This document shows positions 1 to 5,076 of a DNA stretch of 5,259 bases, piece by piece; within the stretch, counting starts at the first letter, position 1, and every line of letters starts with the position of its first letter. Below the pieces are notes generated by a model, which did not search any database, was not told where the DNA came from, and saw only the letters and a program-made list of their open reading frames with translations. Source of the stretch: Thermoflexales bacterium (GTDB taxonomy: Bacteria; Chloroflexota; Anaerolineae; Fen-1058). Made by a program: the position numbers and the translations under genes. The stretch is taken from assembly GCA_030834835.1 (NCBI GenBank), contig JAUQXD010001173.1, positions 1 through 5,259 on the forward strand. The letters are read 5' to 3'.

Positions 1-173
1 CCGAACGGGTACAGCAGTACCAGGCCTGGTCCCTTCTGGCCGATACAGTTACCGAAGCGGAAGACCACGATCCGCTGGAATTGCGGCACCACGCGAATCG
101 CGCTGAACACCAGGCCCGCGCCCACGATCAAAATTGCGCCAACGACACACGCTGCTAACAAACCGCCGTCCAT
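1..173 (-). CDS. SPFH/stomatin-like (slipin, band 7) membrane protein, N-terminal part
   Basis: The first 57 residues of a protein that runs off the left edge. They show a short N-terminal membrane helix (about residues 5-25, LLAACVVGAILIVGAGLVF) followed by the opening of an SPFH domain: IRVVPQFQRIVVFRFGNCIG, then KGPGLVLLYPF. The RVV-x-x-x-Q-R-x-VVFRFG and GPGL-x-x-x-xPF pattern is the classic start of stomatins and slipins, which are integral or peripheral membrane scaffolds that form oligomeric microdomains facing the cytoplasm. The ATG at 173 is chosen because AGGAGG sits 6 nt upstream. The gene follows an NfeD-type gene by 40 nt, and NfeD/SPFH pairing is the usual arrangement for this family, which supports the call. 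Only the N-terminus is visible, so I cannot separate slipin from QmcA- or flotillin-like subfamilies. The family call is secure; the exact role is not. Confidence 0.9.
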   Translation of the reverse strand, partial: MDGGLLAACVVGAILIVGAGLVFSAIRVVPQFQRIVVFRFGNCIGQKGPGLVLLYPF

Positions 174-179
174 ATGCTT

Positions 180-185
180 CCTCCT
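180..185 (-). promoter_or_regulatory. Strong Shine-Dalgarno of the SPFH gene
   Basis: AGGAGG on the minus strand, 6 nt before the ATG at 173. It is the most complete ribosome-binding site in the window and fixes the SPFH start. It lies just downstream of a small hairpin (197-214), so SPFH translation starts independently of NfeD termination. Confidence 0.85.
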
Positions 186-196
186 GAAGAAAAGTG

Positions 197-214
197 AGGC
201 GTGCGTTCACGCCT
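197..214 (-). terminator. Small hairpin between NfeD and SPFH genes, possible attenuator
   Basis: On the minus strand, AGGCGTG pairs perfectly with CACGCCT around an AACG tetraloop (7 bp stem). It begins in the last base of the NfeD TAA stop codon and is followed after CAC by TTTT and a C-interrupted pyrimidine run. The stem is short and the T-run weak and offset, so this is not a convincing full terminator. It could be a partial terminator, an RNA-stability element that sets the NfeD:SPFH ratio, or chance. Confidence 0.35.
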
Positions 215-840
215 TACGGATTGACGCGCTTGACGTGCAAGGTCAAGCCGGTGCGATTGAGCACTTCCACTTCGGTGCCCGGCTCGATCGGTTCGTCGGC
301 GCTGATCGTCCACAGTTGACCGACGATCTGCGCGGTGCCGGGGGCGGTGGGCTGCACGATCGTCTTGACGACGCCCGTCGTGCCCACGACGTTTTGCGCC
401 ACGTGATCGACCCGTTTTTGCTGGCGCACGCGCATCAGCGCCGACAGCACCAGCGCGCTCAGCCCGGCCGTGCTCAACGTCACGCCGACGATCAGCCAGA
501 CGGGCAGACCTTCTGCGCCCTGGCGCACCGGGAACAACATCAGCGAGCCGATCAACAGTGCGACCGCGCCGCCCAGCGTCAAAGCGCCGTGCGTGGTCGC
601 GGTCACGTCGATGATAAACAGCACGAACGCCACGACAATCAACAGCACGCCAGCAAAATCGGCCGAGAGGCGAATCAACCCGATGGCGGCCACAGCCAGC
701 GCGATAAAGGCGATGACTTCCGCCACGCCGGTGCCCGGCGTCGTCGTCGCCACCAGCAGCATAAACAGGCCGACGATTAAGGCCAGATACGCCACGCTGG
801 GATTGCTGAGAAAAAGAAAGAGTTGGTCTCCAAGATTCAT
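214..840 (-). CDS. NfeD-type membrane protein lacking the ClpP-like protease domain
   Basis: A 208-residue protein with four or more predicted membrane helices (about residues 16-33, 38-57, 62-82, 88-104 and 112-136) and a C-terminal soluble domain (about 150-208). The soluble part carries GTTGVVKT, GTAQIVGQLWTISADEPIEPGTEVEV and TGLTLHVKRV. The pattern GxVxxxGxLWxxxSDEPI-x-x-GTxVEV-x-x-x-x-GLxLxV is the signature of the NfeD OB-fold domain. The N-terminal NPSVAYLALIVGLFML and TPGTGVAEVIAFIAL resemble the membrane part of long NfeD proteins (NfeD1b), but the ClpP/SppA-like serine protease domain that normally precedes it is absent. The ATG at 840 is supported by GGAGGTG (GGAGG 6 nt upstream). 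NfeD proteins act with SPFH proteins in membrane-domain organisation; the SPFH partner starts 40 nt downstream. The family call is firm; partnership is inferred from adjacency. Confidence 0.88.
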   Translation of the reverse strand: MNLGDQLFLFLSNPSVAYLALIVGLFMLLVATTTPGTGVAEVIAFIALAVAAIGLIRLSADFAGVLLIVVAFVLFIIDVTATTHGALTLGGAVALLIGSLMLFPVRQGAEGLPVWLIVGVTLSTAGLSALVLSALMRVRQQKRVDHVAQNVVGTTGVVKTIVQPTAPGTAQIVGQLWTISADEPIEPGTEVEVLNRTGLTLHVKRVNP

Positions 841-844
841 CGCG

Positions 845-851
845 CACCTCC
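845..851 (-). promoter_or_regulatory. Shine-Dalgarno of the NfeD gene
   Basis: GGAGGTG on the minus strand, with GGAGG ending 6 nt before the ATG at 840. This good site after a long repeat-filled gap shows that NfeD can be translated independently of the upstream gene. I saw no clear -35/-10 pair in the 190-nt gap, so whether a promoter also lies there is open. Confidence 0.75.
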
Positions 852-862
852 GGCGATAGTGG

Positions 863-976
863 GTGATTGGTAATCGGTAATCGGTTGATTGGTAATTGGT
901 TGATCGGTAATCGGTTGATTGGTTACCGGTTGACCAGTTACCAGTTAACCAATTACCAGTTGACCAGTTACCAGTC
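863..976. repeat. Degenerate short-word repeat array with a central orientation switch
   Basis: About 114 bp built from 6-9 nt words. The left part on the plus strand repeats GATTGGTAATCGGTAATCGG-like words. The right part repeats GACCAGTTACCAGTTAACC-like words, which are the reverse complement of the same family (ACTGGTAACTGGTC). The switch falls near the palindrome ACCGGT at 925-930, so a transcript could fold into a long imperfect hairpin. The block is AT-richer than the flanking genes and fills most of the 190-nt gap between the PH-like gene and the NfeD gene. The rest of that gap (977-1030) shows no gene or recognised site. Similar word arrays occur, as I recall, between genes in some Chloroflexota and cyanobacterial genomes. 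Function unknown. Confidence 0.8.
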
Positions 977-1030
977 TCAGTCTGCCACGAATCAGCCGCG
1001 CCTGCACGACAGCCACCTGACGGCCATCGG

Positions 1031-1600
1031 CTAAGCCTCCGTCATTTGCTTGCGGATCAACTGATAAACGTCGCGCGGCTGCTCGATATTTGAAAACGAC
1101 GGTGTTGAATCCAGCATCCAACTGTTACCGTAACGGCCATAGCCAGCCATCAGGCTTTGCCCAAACGTCAACGTGCCGGTGCCATCACGATTTTCACTCA
1201 GCGTGATTTGCGCCAGATTTTTCAGCGGCAAGACGGTCAGGCGGCTGCCCGACCAGGCGGTAGGCGGATAGAGAATCAACGCCGAGGTGGTTGTGACAAA
1301 GTAGCGCGCATTGCTGGTGCGCCGGCCCATCACCAGCAGCGGAATGCCCACGCCCAGACCGACCGAGATGAAGATGACAGGCAAGATGATAAATGGAACG
1401 ACGTCATCGTCCCGCACTCCGCGACTGCGGCTTGAGGTCATTACAAACAACAGGACAAAGAGCAGCGCAAAGCCCACAAACATCGCAATGAAGAACGCGC
1501 CGCCCATGGATGTGGCGCTCAAGCGACGTTTGCCCTGTCCCTGCCACACCACCCGTTCATTCGGCGCGAGATAGTTGCTCAGTTCATTAGTTTCAAACAT
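1031..1600 (-). CDS. Membrane protein with bacterial PH-like domain
   Basis: A 189-residue protein. It begins with a cytoplasmic stretch, LAPNERVVWQGQGKRR (residues 11-26), matching the LxPxErVlWxGxP opening common to small bacterial PH-like (bPH, YdbS/DUF304-type) proteins. Two membrane helices follow at about 34-54 and 68-91, joined by a charged loop (SSRSRGVRDDD). The rest looks like the PH-like fold: ARYFVTTTSALILYP (98-112), LTVLPLKNLAQITLSENRDGTGTLTFG (121-147), and a closing helix with FSNIEQPRDVYQLIRKQM (169-186). The 'VTxxxaliL', 'lPLkNLxqI' and 'F-x-x-Ipd-x-x-x-vYxLI' elements are what I rely on. The start at 1600 has a weak AGGTG site 4 nt upstream. The domain usually acts at the inner membrane surface; its ligand is unknown. 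The class is fairly secure, the role unassigned. Confidence 0.75.
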   Translation of the reverse strand: MFETNELSNYLAPNERVVWQGQGKRRLSATSMGGAFFIAMFVGFALLFVLLFVMTSSRSRGVRDDDVVPFIILPVIFISVGLGVGIPLLVMGRRTSNARYFVTTTSALILYPPTAWSGSRLTVLPLKNLAQITLSENRDGTGTLTFGQSLMAGYGRYGNSWMLDSTPSFSNIEQPRDVYQLIRKQMTEA

Positions 1601-1610
1601 GGTGCACCTG

Positions 1611-1679
1611 CTGATTGGTCAATCGGTAGACTGGTAGATTGGTAAATTGGTAGATTGGTGAACTGGTCGATCAGTCGGC
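1611..1679. repeat. Degenerate short-word repeat (TTGGT/CTGGT type)
   Basis: About 69 bp of 7-8 nt words on the plus strand such as GATTGGTC, AATCGGTA, GACTGGTA, GATTGGTA, AATTGGTA and GAACTGGTC. It occupies nearly all of the 92-nt gap between the coiled-coil gene (stop at 1693) and the PH-like gene (start at 1600), ending next to the latter's weak ribosome-binding site. It belongs to the same word family as the left half of the array at 863-976, but here a single orientation dominates and no mirrored half is seen. No terminator or promoter was recognised inside it. Confidence 0.78.
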
Positions 1680-1692
1680 CGTTTTGTCATTG

Positions 1693-2508
1693 TTAATTGC
1701 GTTTATACACTTCGTCCATCGCCTCGACCACTTCGTGCAGGCCCTTCACCTCTTCGGCGATGTCGTCGCGCAGGCGCTGATACCGCCCGCTATCGATGTC
1801 CTTGGCGTCCATCAATAACAACTGCGAATACACCGTGCCCATCGACGAGAGCGTTTGATCCATCTGCAATCGGCCGCGCTCGATGGTGCTCTGCAAGTTT
1901 TGCAGCGACGCCAGGTGCGAGCGACGCGAAGCCAGTGTCTCTTCGATCTGTTTCTTCAACGACGGATCGCCCACGCCGCGCAGCCGCAGCTCGTCTTTCT
2001 GAATCGCGGCGGGCACGGTCTTCAGGTCGGTCTGAATGGTGCGATCGCTTTCAAACGTATCCAGCCGCTGCGCGAGTGTAAACAGGTTGCCAATCCAGTC
2101 GTCGATCTCGGCCGCCGTCTGCTCCAGATGATCGCGCAGGACGCCGGCTTTGGTCTTGGCCAGCGCCGAAGCGATGCGGCCGCGATACTCAAATGCCTTG
2201 ATCAGCCGCTCTTTGGATTCGGGGCTGCGCAGCGTGGTCGGCTCGAATTTCTGCCGCAGCAAACCGGCCGCCACCTGGGCCGCCATCTCCGGGTCCTTGA
2301 TGATGCTGAACGTCAACGCACCCCACGCCGCCGCGCCGCCCAGCAAGAAGTACCAGCTTTGAAGGCCAGGAAACAGATCAGGACCAAAGAAGCCCAGCAA
2401 GATCGAGAGCGCAATGATTACGCCGCCGCGCCAGTCAAAAAGTGCATTCGAGATGATCGCGCGCTGCACCCGTTGGCGCAGATTCGATTCAGTTTGTTCG
2501 GTCGTCAT
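1693..2508 (-). CDS. Conserved-looking protein of unknown function: two N-terminal membrane helices plus long coiled-coil-like body
   Basis: A 271-residue protein that I do not recognise as a named family. A basic N-terminus (RQRVQRA, residues 11-17) precedes two membrane helices at about 27-43 (GGVIIALSILLGFFG) and 51-70 (SWYFLLGGAAAWGALTFSII), joined by a short loop with several prolines and glycines. The remaining 200 residues are almost entirely charged, helix-favouring sequence: KERLIKAFEYRGRIASAL, DHLEQTAAEIDDWIGNLFTLAQRLD, DPSLKKQIEETLASRRSHLASLQNLQSTIERGRLQMD, and YQRLRDDIAEEVKGLHEVVEAMDEVYKR at the C-terminus. With both ends predicted cytoplasmic, it would be a membrane-anchored cytoplasmic coiled-coil protein. 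The ATG at 2508 overlaps the previous stop (ATGA) and is preceded by GGGAGGA lying inside the upstream gene, so translation is probably coupled. It lacks clear PspA/IM30 features, although PspA-like scaffolding is a thinkable analogy. Function unknown. Confidence 0.85.
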   Translation of the reverse strand: MTTEQTESNLRQRVQRAIISNALFDWRGGVIIALSILLGFFGPDLFPGLQSWYFLLGGAAAWGALTFSIIKDPEMAAQVAAGLLRQKFEPTTLRSPESKERLIKAFEYRGRIASALAKTKAGVLRDHLEQTAAEIDDWIGNLFTLAQRLDTFESDRTIQTDLKTVPAAIQKDELRLRGVGDPSLKKQIEETLASRRSHLASLQNLQSTIERGRLQMDQTLSSMGTVYSQLLLMDAKDIDSGRYQRLRDDIAEEVKGLHEVVEAMDEVYKRN

Positions 2509-3845
2509 AGTCCTCCCGCGAGATCGGGTCTGGTGGCCGAAGTACGTCGGGCAAGTTGTTCGATGACTTCGCGCAGCTGTTTGACTTGCAGCGAACCGGG
2601 TGTCAGCCGCTCAACTTGATCGAGCACATGTAAGCTCTGCGCGTACCGTTTCAGGCGCGCGTAAGCCTCGGCCAGCGCCAGTTGATAATCGGCGATGGCT
2701 GGCTGCAACGTCACCGCACGCTGCAAATACAGGACCGCCAGCGTCCAGCGGCCGTGCCGCATGTGAGTTTTGGCGCGCACAAAGGCCGTGGTCGGCTCGC
2801 GCACGGTCTTATCGATGACACACCACAGGCGCTCGGTGATCTTTTCGAAATCGCCTTCCATCACCAGCACCAGCAGCCCTCTCAGCAACAGCAGCGCGCC
2901 TGCCAGCGCGCTCGATAAGGTCGCAAACATCCCGAGCAGTTCGTTAAGGGCGACTTGCGCAATGCCCTGCAGCGGCGAGGCTGCCCCGCCGGCCGCGGCA
3001 ATAAATGCGCGATTCAGCGTCGCCAAAAAATACACACTGACCACCGAGGCCGCCAGACTCGCCACGTACAACAGATATAACGGCCGGCGGCGCGTCAACA
3101 GCCCGAAAGTCGCGAGCGCCGTCAGGACCGCATAACCCAATCGAAAGAAGAACACTTCGCGCGACAACACGCTAAACAGAGCCGTCTGCGCGGCGCGTGG
3201 CATCGCGCCTGGCTGGCCGAAATAAGCCAGCACCACGTCCGCCGCCTCGATCGGCCTGTCGCTGAAGTTCGCGGCGGAGAGTGTAGAGGCCAGAATCGTC
3301 GTCAGCAGCAGCAGCAAACCCAGCGAATAAAATACATCGACAATGCCCGTCGTCCAGCCCACCCACAACCAGGCCGGTTTGTCGCGCTTCAACATCGTCG
3401 CGTACAGGCTGCGATGGCAATTGGGACAGGACTTGTCCTCGTCGCGCGTCGGCTGCGCGCAGTACACACACAGCAGCGGATCGTCAAACTCGGCGTCGGA
3501 AAAATCGATCGAGACCCGTGCCTCGCGCTGCCGCAGTTCATCCATCTCGACGTGCGGGAAAATCGAAATCGGCTCGACGTCGGGCGTTGCCAGAATTTGC
3601 GCCCGGACCCAGTCCAGCCCTTTGCGCGCCGTTGCATTGTTTGGATCGAGCGTCAGTACATTCTCCAGGCAGACTTCCTGATCTTCCAGCGTATTGACGA
3701 CATCGCTCAGCCACAACCACGCCTGCAAATTACTCTCGTCGACGGCGACCACCCGCTGCAACAACTCGCGCGCCTTCCCGCGCTCGCCCGCTTTGGCGGC
3801 GGCGATTCCGGCTTGCAGGAGGGTCGTGGTCTCGTCAGTGCTCAT
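2505..3845 (-). CDS. TPR / zinc-ribbon / multi-spanning membrane protein
   Basis: A 446-residue multidomain protein. Residues 5-80 form two tetratricopeptide-like repeats (LLQAGIAAAKAGERGKARELLQRVVAVDESN, then QAWLWLSDVVNTLEDQEVCLENVLTLDPNN). A linker of about 40 residues leads to a zinc ribbon with Cys126-x2-Cys129 and Cys140-x2-Cys143 (CVYC...CPNC). About four membrane helices follow (roughly 160-191, 233-250, 256-278 and 303-329). The C-terminus (about 351-431) returns to TPR-like helices (TTAFVRAKTHMRHGRWTLAVLYLQRAVTLQP, DYQLALAEAYARLKRYAQSLHVLDQVERLTP). TPRs bind partner proteins, so this could be an inner-membrane scaffold with two cytoplasmic docking surfaces. The N-terminal TPR wording is typical, as I recall, of Chloroflexota proteins. 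The ATG at 3845 overlaps the preceding gene's stop by 4 bp (ATGA) and has no Shine-Dalgarno, so coupling is likely. Its 3' end overlaps the next gene in the same way. Specific function unknown. Confidence 0.85.
   Translation of the reverse strand: MSTDETTTLLQAGIAAAKAGERGKARELLQRVVAVDESNLQAWLWLSDVVNTLEDQEVCLENVLTLDPNNATARKGLDWVRAQILATPDVEPISIFPHVEMDELRQREARVSIDFSDAEFDDPLLCVYCAQPTRDEDKSCPNCHRSLYATMLKRDKPAWLWVGWTTGIVDVFYSLGLLLLLTTILASTLSAANFSDRPIEAADVVLAYFGQPGAMPRAAQTALFSVLSREVFFFRLGYAVLTALATFGLLTRRRPLYLLYVASLAASVVSVYFLATLNRAFIAAAGGAASPLQGIAQVALNELLGMFATLSSALAGALLLLRGLLVLVMEGDFEKITERLWCVIDKTVREPTTAFVRAKTHMRHGRWTLAVLYLQRAVTLQPAIADYQLALAEAYARLKRYAQSLHVLDQVERLTPGSLQVKQLREVIEQLARRTSATRPDLAGGL
2511..2517 (-). 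promoter_or_regulatory. Shine-Dalgarno embedded in the upstream coding end
   Basis: GGGAGGA on the minus strand, with GGAGG only 3 nt before the ATG at 2508. The same bases encode the Gly-Gly near the C-terminus of the TPR protein. Together with the 4-bp ATGA overlap, this supports coupled re-initiation from the TPR gene into the coiled-coil gene. Confidence 0.7.
3842..3845 (-). other. ATGA stop/start overlap coupling zinc-ribbon A to the TPR gene
   Basis: The minus strand reads ATGA here: TGA ends paralogue A and ATG starts the TPR protein. No Shine-Dalgarno precedes this ATG (the upstream bases are repeat words), so termination-reinitiation is the simplest way for the TPR gene to be translated. 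Confidence 0.75.
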
Positions 3846-4456
3846 GCAGTCGTGGTGCGTAGTGCGTGTTGCGTGTCGTTGTTTACCGAATCATCGGCCC
3901 TTACAGGCAAAGAACCGATCCGACGCTGAAGCGTTTCCAGTTCACGCTGCTTCTGAACGATTTGGCGCTCCATATCAGCAATGCCTTTGATCACGTCGTC
4001 GAGTGGGTCAGTATACAACCTCGCCTTTTGCCTCAAGATCTTAAATCCGATTGCCACCAGCGCGATCTCCACACAGATAGCCAGGAAAACGATACCGTAG
4101 CGATGAAGGCTCAATTCAAAACTAACGGTCCCCAAAAAGTTGAAGGCTAGTACGAACAGACCGATTCCCGCCAATCGATAGATAACCACTTCGGACTGGG
4201 CGTTTTGCCGGTAGGTCTTTACTTCCGAGTCAAGTCGATTCCTCTGTTGTTCCAGACCTTGTAGTTCATTTTGCAAACGCTGAATGTTGGATTCAACTCG
4301 CAGCGCCGAGACTTCTGCTGCCAGCGACTCCACCCGCACACCCGGATCGACGATGTGGGCATTGCCGCAATGCGCACACACAAACCGATCCACATCATTC
4401 GTTACTTGCAGCTGTCCACCGCACGTCGGGCAATTTAGAGTAAGCAGATCGGCCAT
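3842..4456 (-). CDS. Zinc-ribbon membrane protein, paralogue A
   Basis: A 204-residue protein from the ATG at 4456. An N-terminal zinc ribbon has Cys9-x2-Cys12 and Cys27-x2-Cys30 (LNCPTCGGQLQVTNDVDRFVCAHCGNAHIV), a common bacterial ribbon resembling 'CPxCGGxLxVTxDxxRFxCxHCGxxHxV'. A helical, coiled-coil-like segment (about 43-87, including LQNELQGLEQQRNRLDSEVKTYRQ) leads to two membrane helices (about 95-111 and 120-138). A second helical segment follows (about 155-186, VIKGIADMERQIVQKQRELETLQRRIG). The last 15 residues (SVNNDTQHALRTTTA) are encoded by GCGTG-type repeat DNA and look acquired. The reading frame also extends to a GTG at 4477, adding MREAWCV, but those codons are repeat DNA too, so I prefer the ATG, which has only a partial GGTG ribosome site. 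The stop overlaps the TPR gene start. It lies next to paralogue B. The role is unknown; zinc binding is inferred from the cysteines. Confidence 0.82.
   Translation of the reverse strand: MADLLTLNCPTCGGQLQVTNDVDRFVCAHCGNAHIVDPGVRVESLAAEVSALRVESNIQRLQNELQGLEQQRNRLDSEVKTYRQNAQSEVVIYRLAGIGLFVLAFNFLGTVSFELSLHRYGIVFLAICVEIALVAIGFKILRQKARLYTDPLDDVIKGIADMERQIVQKQRELETLQRRIGSLPVRADDSVNNDTQHALRTTTA
3851..3880 (+). repeat. GCGTG-type word repeat inside the 3' end of zinc-ribbon A
   Basis: The plus strand carries CGTGGTGCGTAGTGCGTG, then TTGCGTGTCGTT. This is the same word family as the blocks at 4457-4481 and 5052-5102, but in the opposite orientation. It lies within coding sequence and encodes the low-complexity C-terminal tail (about NDTQHALRTTT) of paralogue A. 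Confidence 0.7.
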
Positions 4457-4481
4457 CACGCACCACGCTTCACGCACTACG
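4321..4481 (-). repeat. Duplicated segment, copy 1 (5' end of zinc-ribbon A)
   Basis: This stretch aligns without gaps to 4916-5076 (offset 595 bp), with about 17 mismatches counted by eye over 161 bp (roughly 89% identity). It covers the repeat-like leader, the start codon and the zinc ribbon up to about residue 45 (VRVESLA). Similarity stops sharply on the coding side. The encoded ribbons differ at only two positions in the first 46 residues (L5/M5, Q15/R15), and many of the DNA differences are silent. Confidence 0.85.
4457..4481 (-). repeat. GCGTG-type word repeat immediately before zinc-ribbon A
   Basis: The minus strand reads CGTAGTGCGTGAAGCGTGG, then TGCGTG, and runs straight into the ATG at 4456. 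It is the only candidate leader of the gene and offers only a partial ribosome-binding match (GGTG, 4 nt before ATG). An in-frame GTG at 4477 makes it potentially coding. The remainder of the 55-nt gap (4482-4511) shows nothing recognisable. Confidence 0.7.
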
Positions 4482-4511
4482 TTTCAATCGCGCCGCATTC
4501 TATCAGGCAAG

Positions 4512-5051
4512 TCAGTCGTTCTTCACCGCTCGTTGCCCGTCTGTCACCCGCTGCAATTCCTGCTTCAAGAAATTCAGTGTAAGGTCACCGGATTTGATGC
4601 GGTCGTTCAGTCGGCGCAATTCCGCCTGCTCGCTTTTGTTAGGCACAGGCACCGGGAAGACTCGATTAACGAGCCACAGAACACCACTCAGAAATGCAGC
4701 CAGGCCAAGCGTGACGACCAGGTTCTGGCCTTCGTACAGACCATACACAACAACACCGATGGGCAAGACAACGCCAATAATCTTCCACCAGATCGGATCA
4801 AAAGCCTGTTGGGTAGTCACTTCTTCAAGCGCCAGCTTGCGCTTTCGCAGTACGGCCAGACTGTCCTCCGCCTGGCGAATGTCCATTGTCAATCGTATCT
4901 GATCCAGTTCGCCGGCCAGTGATTCAACCCGCACACCCGGATCAACGATGTGGGCGTTGCCGCAATGCGCGCACACAAACCGATCCACATCATTCGTTAC
5001 TTGCAACCGTCCGCCGCACGTCGGGCAATTCAGGGTCATCAGATCAGCCAT
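4512..5051 (-). CDS. Zinc-ribbon membrane protein, paralogue B
   Basis: A 179-residue protein from the ATG at 5051. Its first 46 residues are almost identical to paralogue A: a zinc ribbon with Cys9-x2-Cys12 and Cys27-x2-Cys30 (NCPTCGGRLQVTNDVDRFVCAHCGNAHIVDPG). Beyond VESLA the sequences are unrelated in detail but share a layout: helical segment (about 48-80, with DIRQAEDSLAVLRKRKLALEEV), two membrane helices (about 88-106, starting IWWKIIGVVLPIGVVV, and 111-128), and a C-terminal charged helix (about 139-165, KSEQAELRRLNDRIKSGDLTLNFLKQELQRV). An upstream in-frame GTG at 5072 would add MRAAWCV, but this is repeat DNA, so the ATG is preferred. The gene follows the VWA gene by 48 nt and precedes paralogue A by 55 nt, with no terminator visible, so co-transcription is likely. 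A membrane-anchored, zinc-binding cytoplasmic head is inferred; no function is known to me. Confidence 0.82.
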   Translation of the reverse strand: MADLMTLNCPTCGGRLQVTNDVDRFVCAHCGNAHIVDPGVRVESLAGELDQIRLTMDIRQAEDSLAVLRKRKLALEEVTTQQAFDPIWWKIIGVVLPIGVVVYGLYEGQNLVVTLGLAAFLSGVLWLVNRVFPVPVPNKSEQAELRRLNDRIKSGDLTLNFLKQELQRVTDGQRAVKND

Positions 5052-5076
5052 CACGCACCACGCAGCGCGCACTACG
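4916..5076 (-). repeat. Duplicated segment, copy 2 (5' end of zinc-ribbon B)
   Basis: Partner of 4321-4481 in direct orientation. The homology includes the 25-bp GCGTG-word leader as well as the ribbon-coding part, so leader and ribbon were duplicated or homogenised as one unit. Confidence 0.85.

Noticed and set aside
155..847. A 230-codon open frame on the minus strand overlapping the NfeD gene in another frame
   Set aside because: It is arginine-rich with no domain pattern and lies over a gene with a clear NfeD OB-fold and a good ribosome site. It is a shadow frame of GC-rich coding DNA.
841..1030. A promoter for NfeD-SPFH
   Set aside because: I found no convincing -35/-10 pair on the minus strand. 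The repeat words contain TTGG/TTGA-like pieces by chance, so no promoter is claimed.
863..1679. The regularly worded blocks as a possible CRISPR or minisatellite array
   Set aside because: The word length drifts between 6 and 9 nt and there are no unique spacers; they are degenerate low-complexity words, not CRISPR units.
1693..2508. PspA/IM30 identity for the coiled-coil protein
   Set aside because: It has two N-terminal membrane helices and lacks the recognisable N-terminal amphipathic helix and sequence pattern of PspA; only a loose functional analogy is possible.
1855..2619. A 254-codon open frame on the plus strand opposite the coiled-coil gene
   Set aside because: Its composition is that of an antisense shadow (Arg/Gln/Ala-rich, no domains), while the minus-strand frame has membrane helices, coupling and a Shine-Dalgarno.
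4481..4515. GTTTCAATC start resembling the edge of some CRISPR repeats
   Set aside because: Only a single occurrence is present; there is no second repeat and no spacer of regular length, so there is no array.
4284..4922. A 212-codon plus-strand frame spanning both zinc-ribbon genes
   Set aside because: It crosses two well-supported opposite-strand genes with conserved CxxC ribbons and shows no domain of its own.
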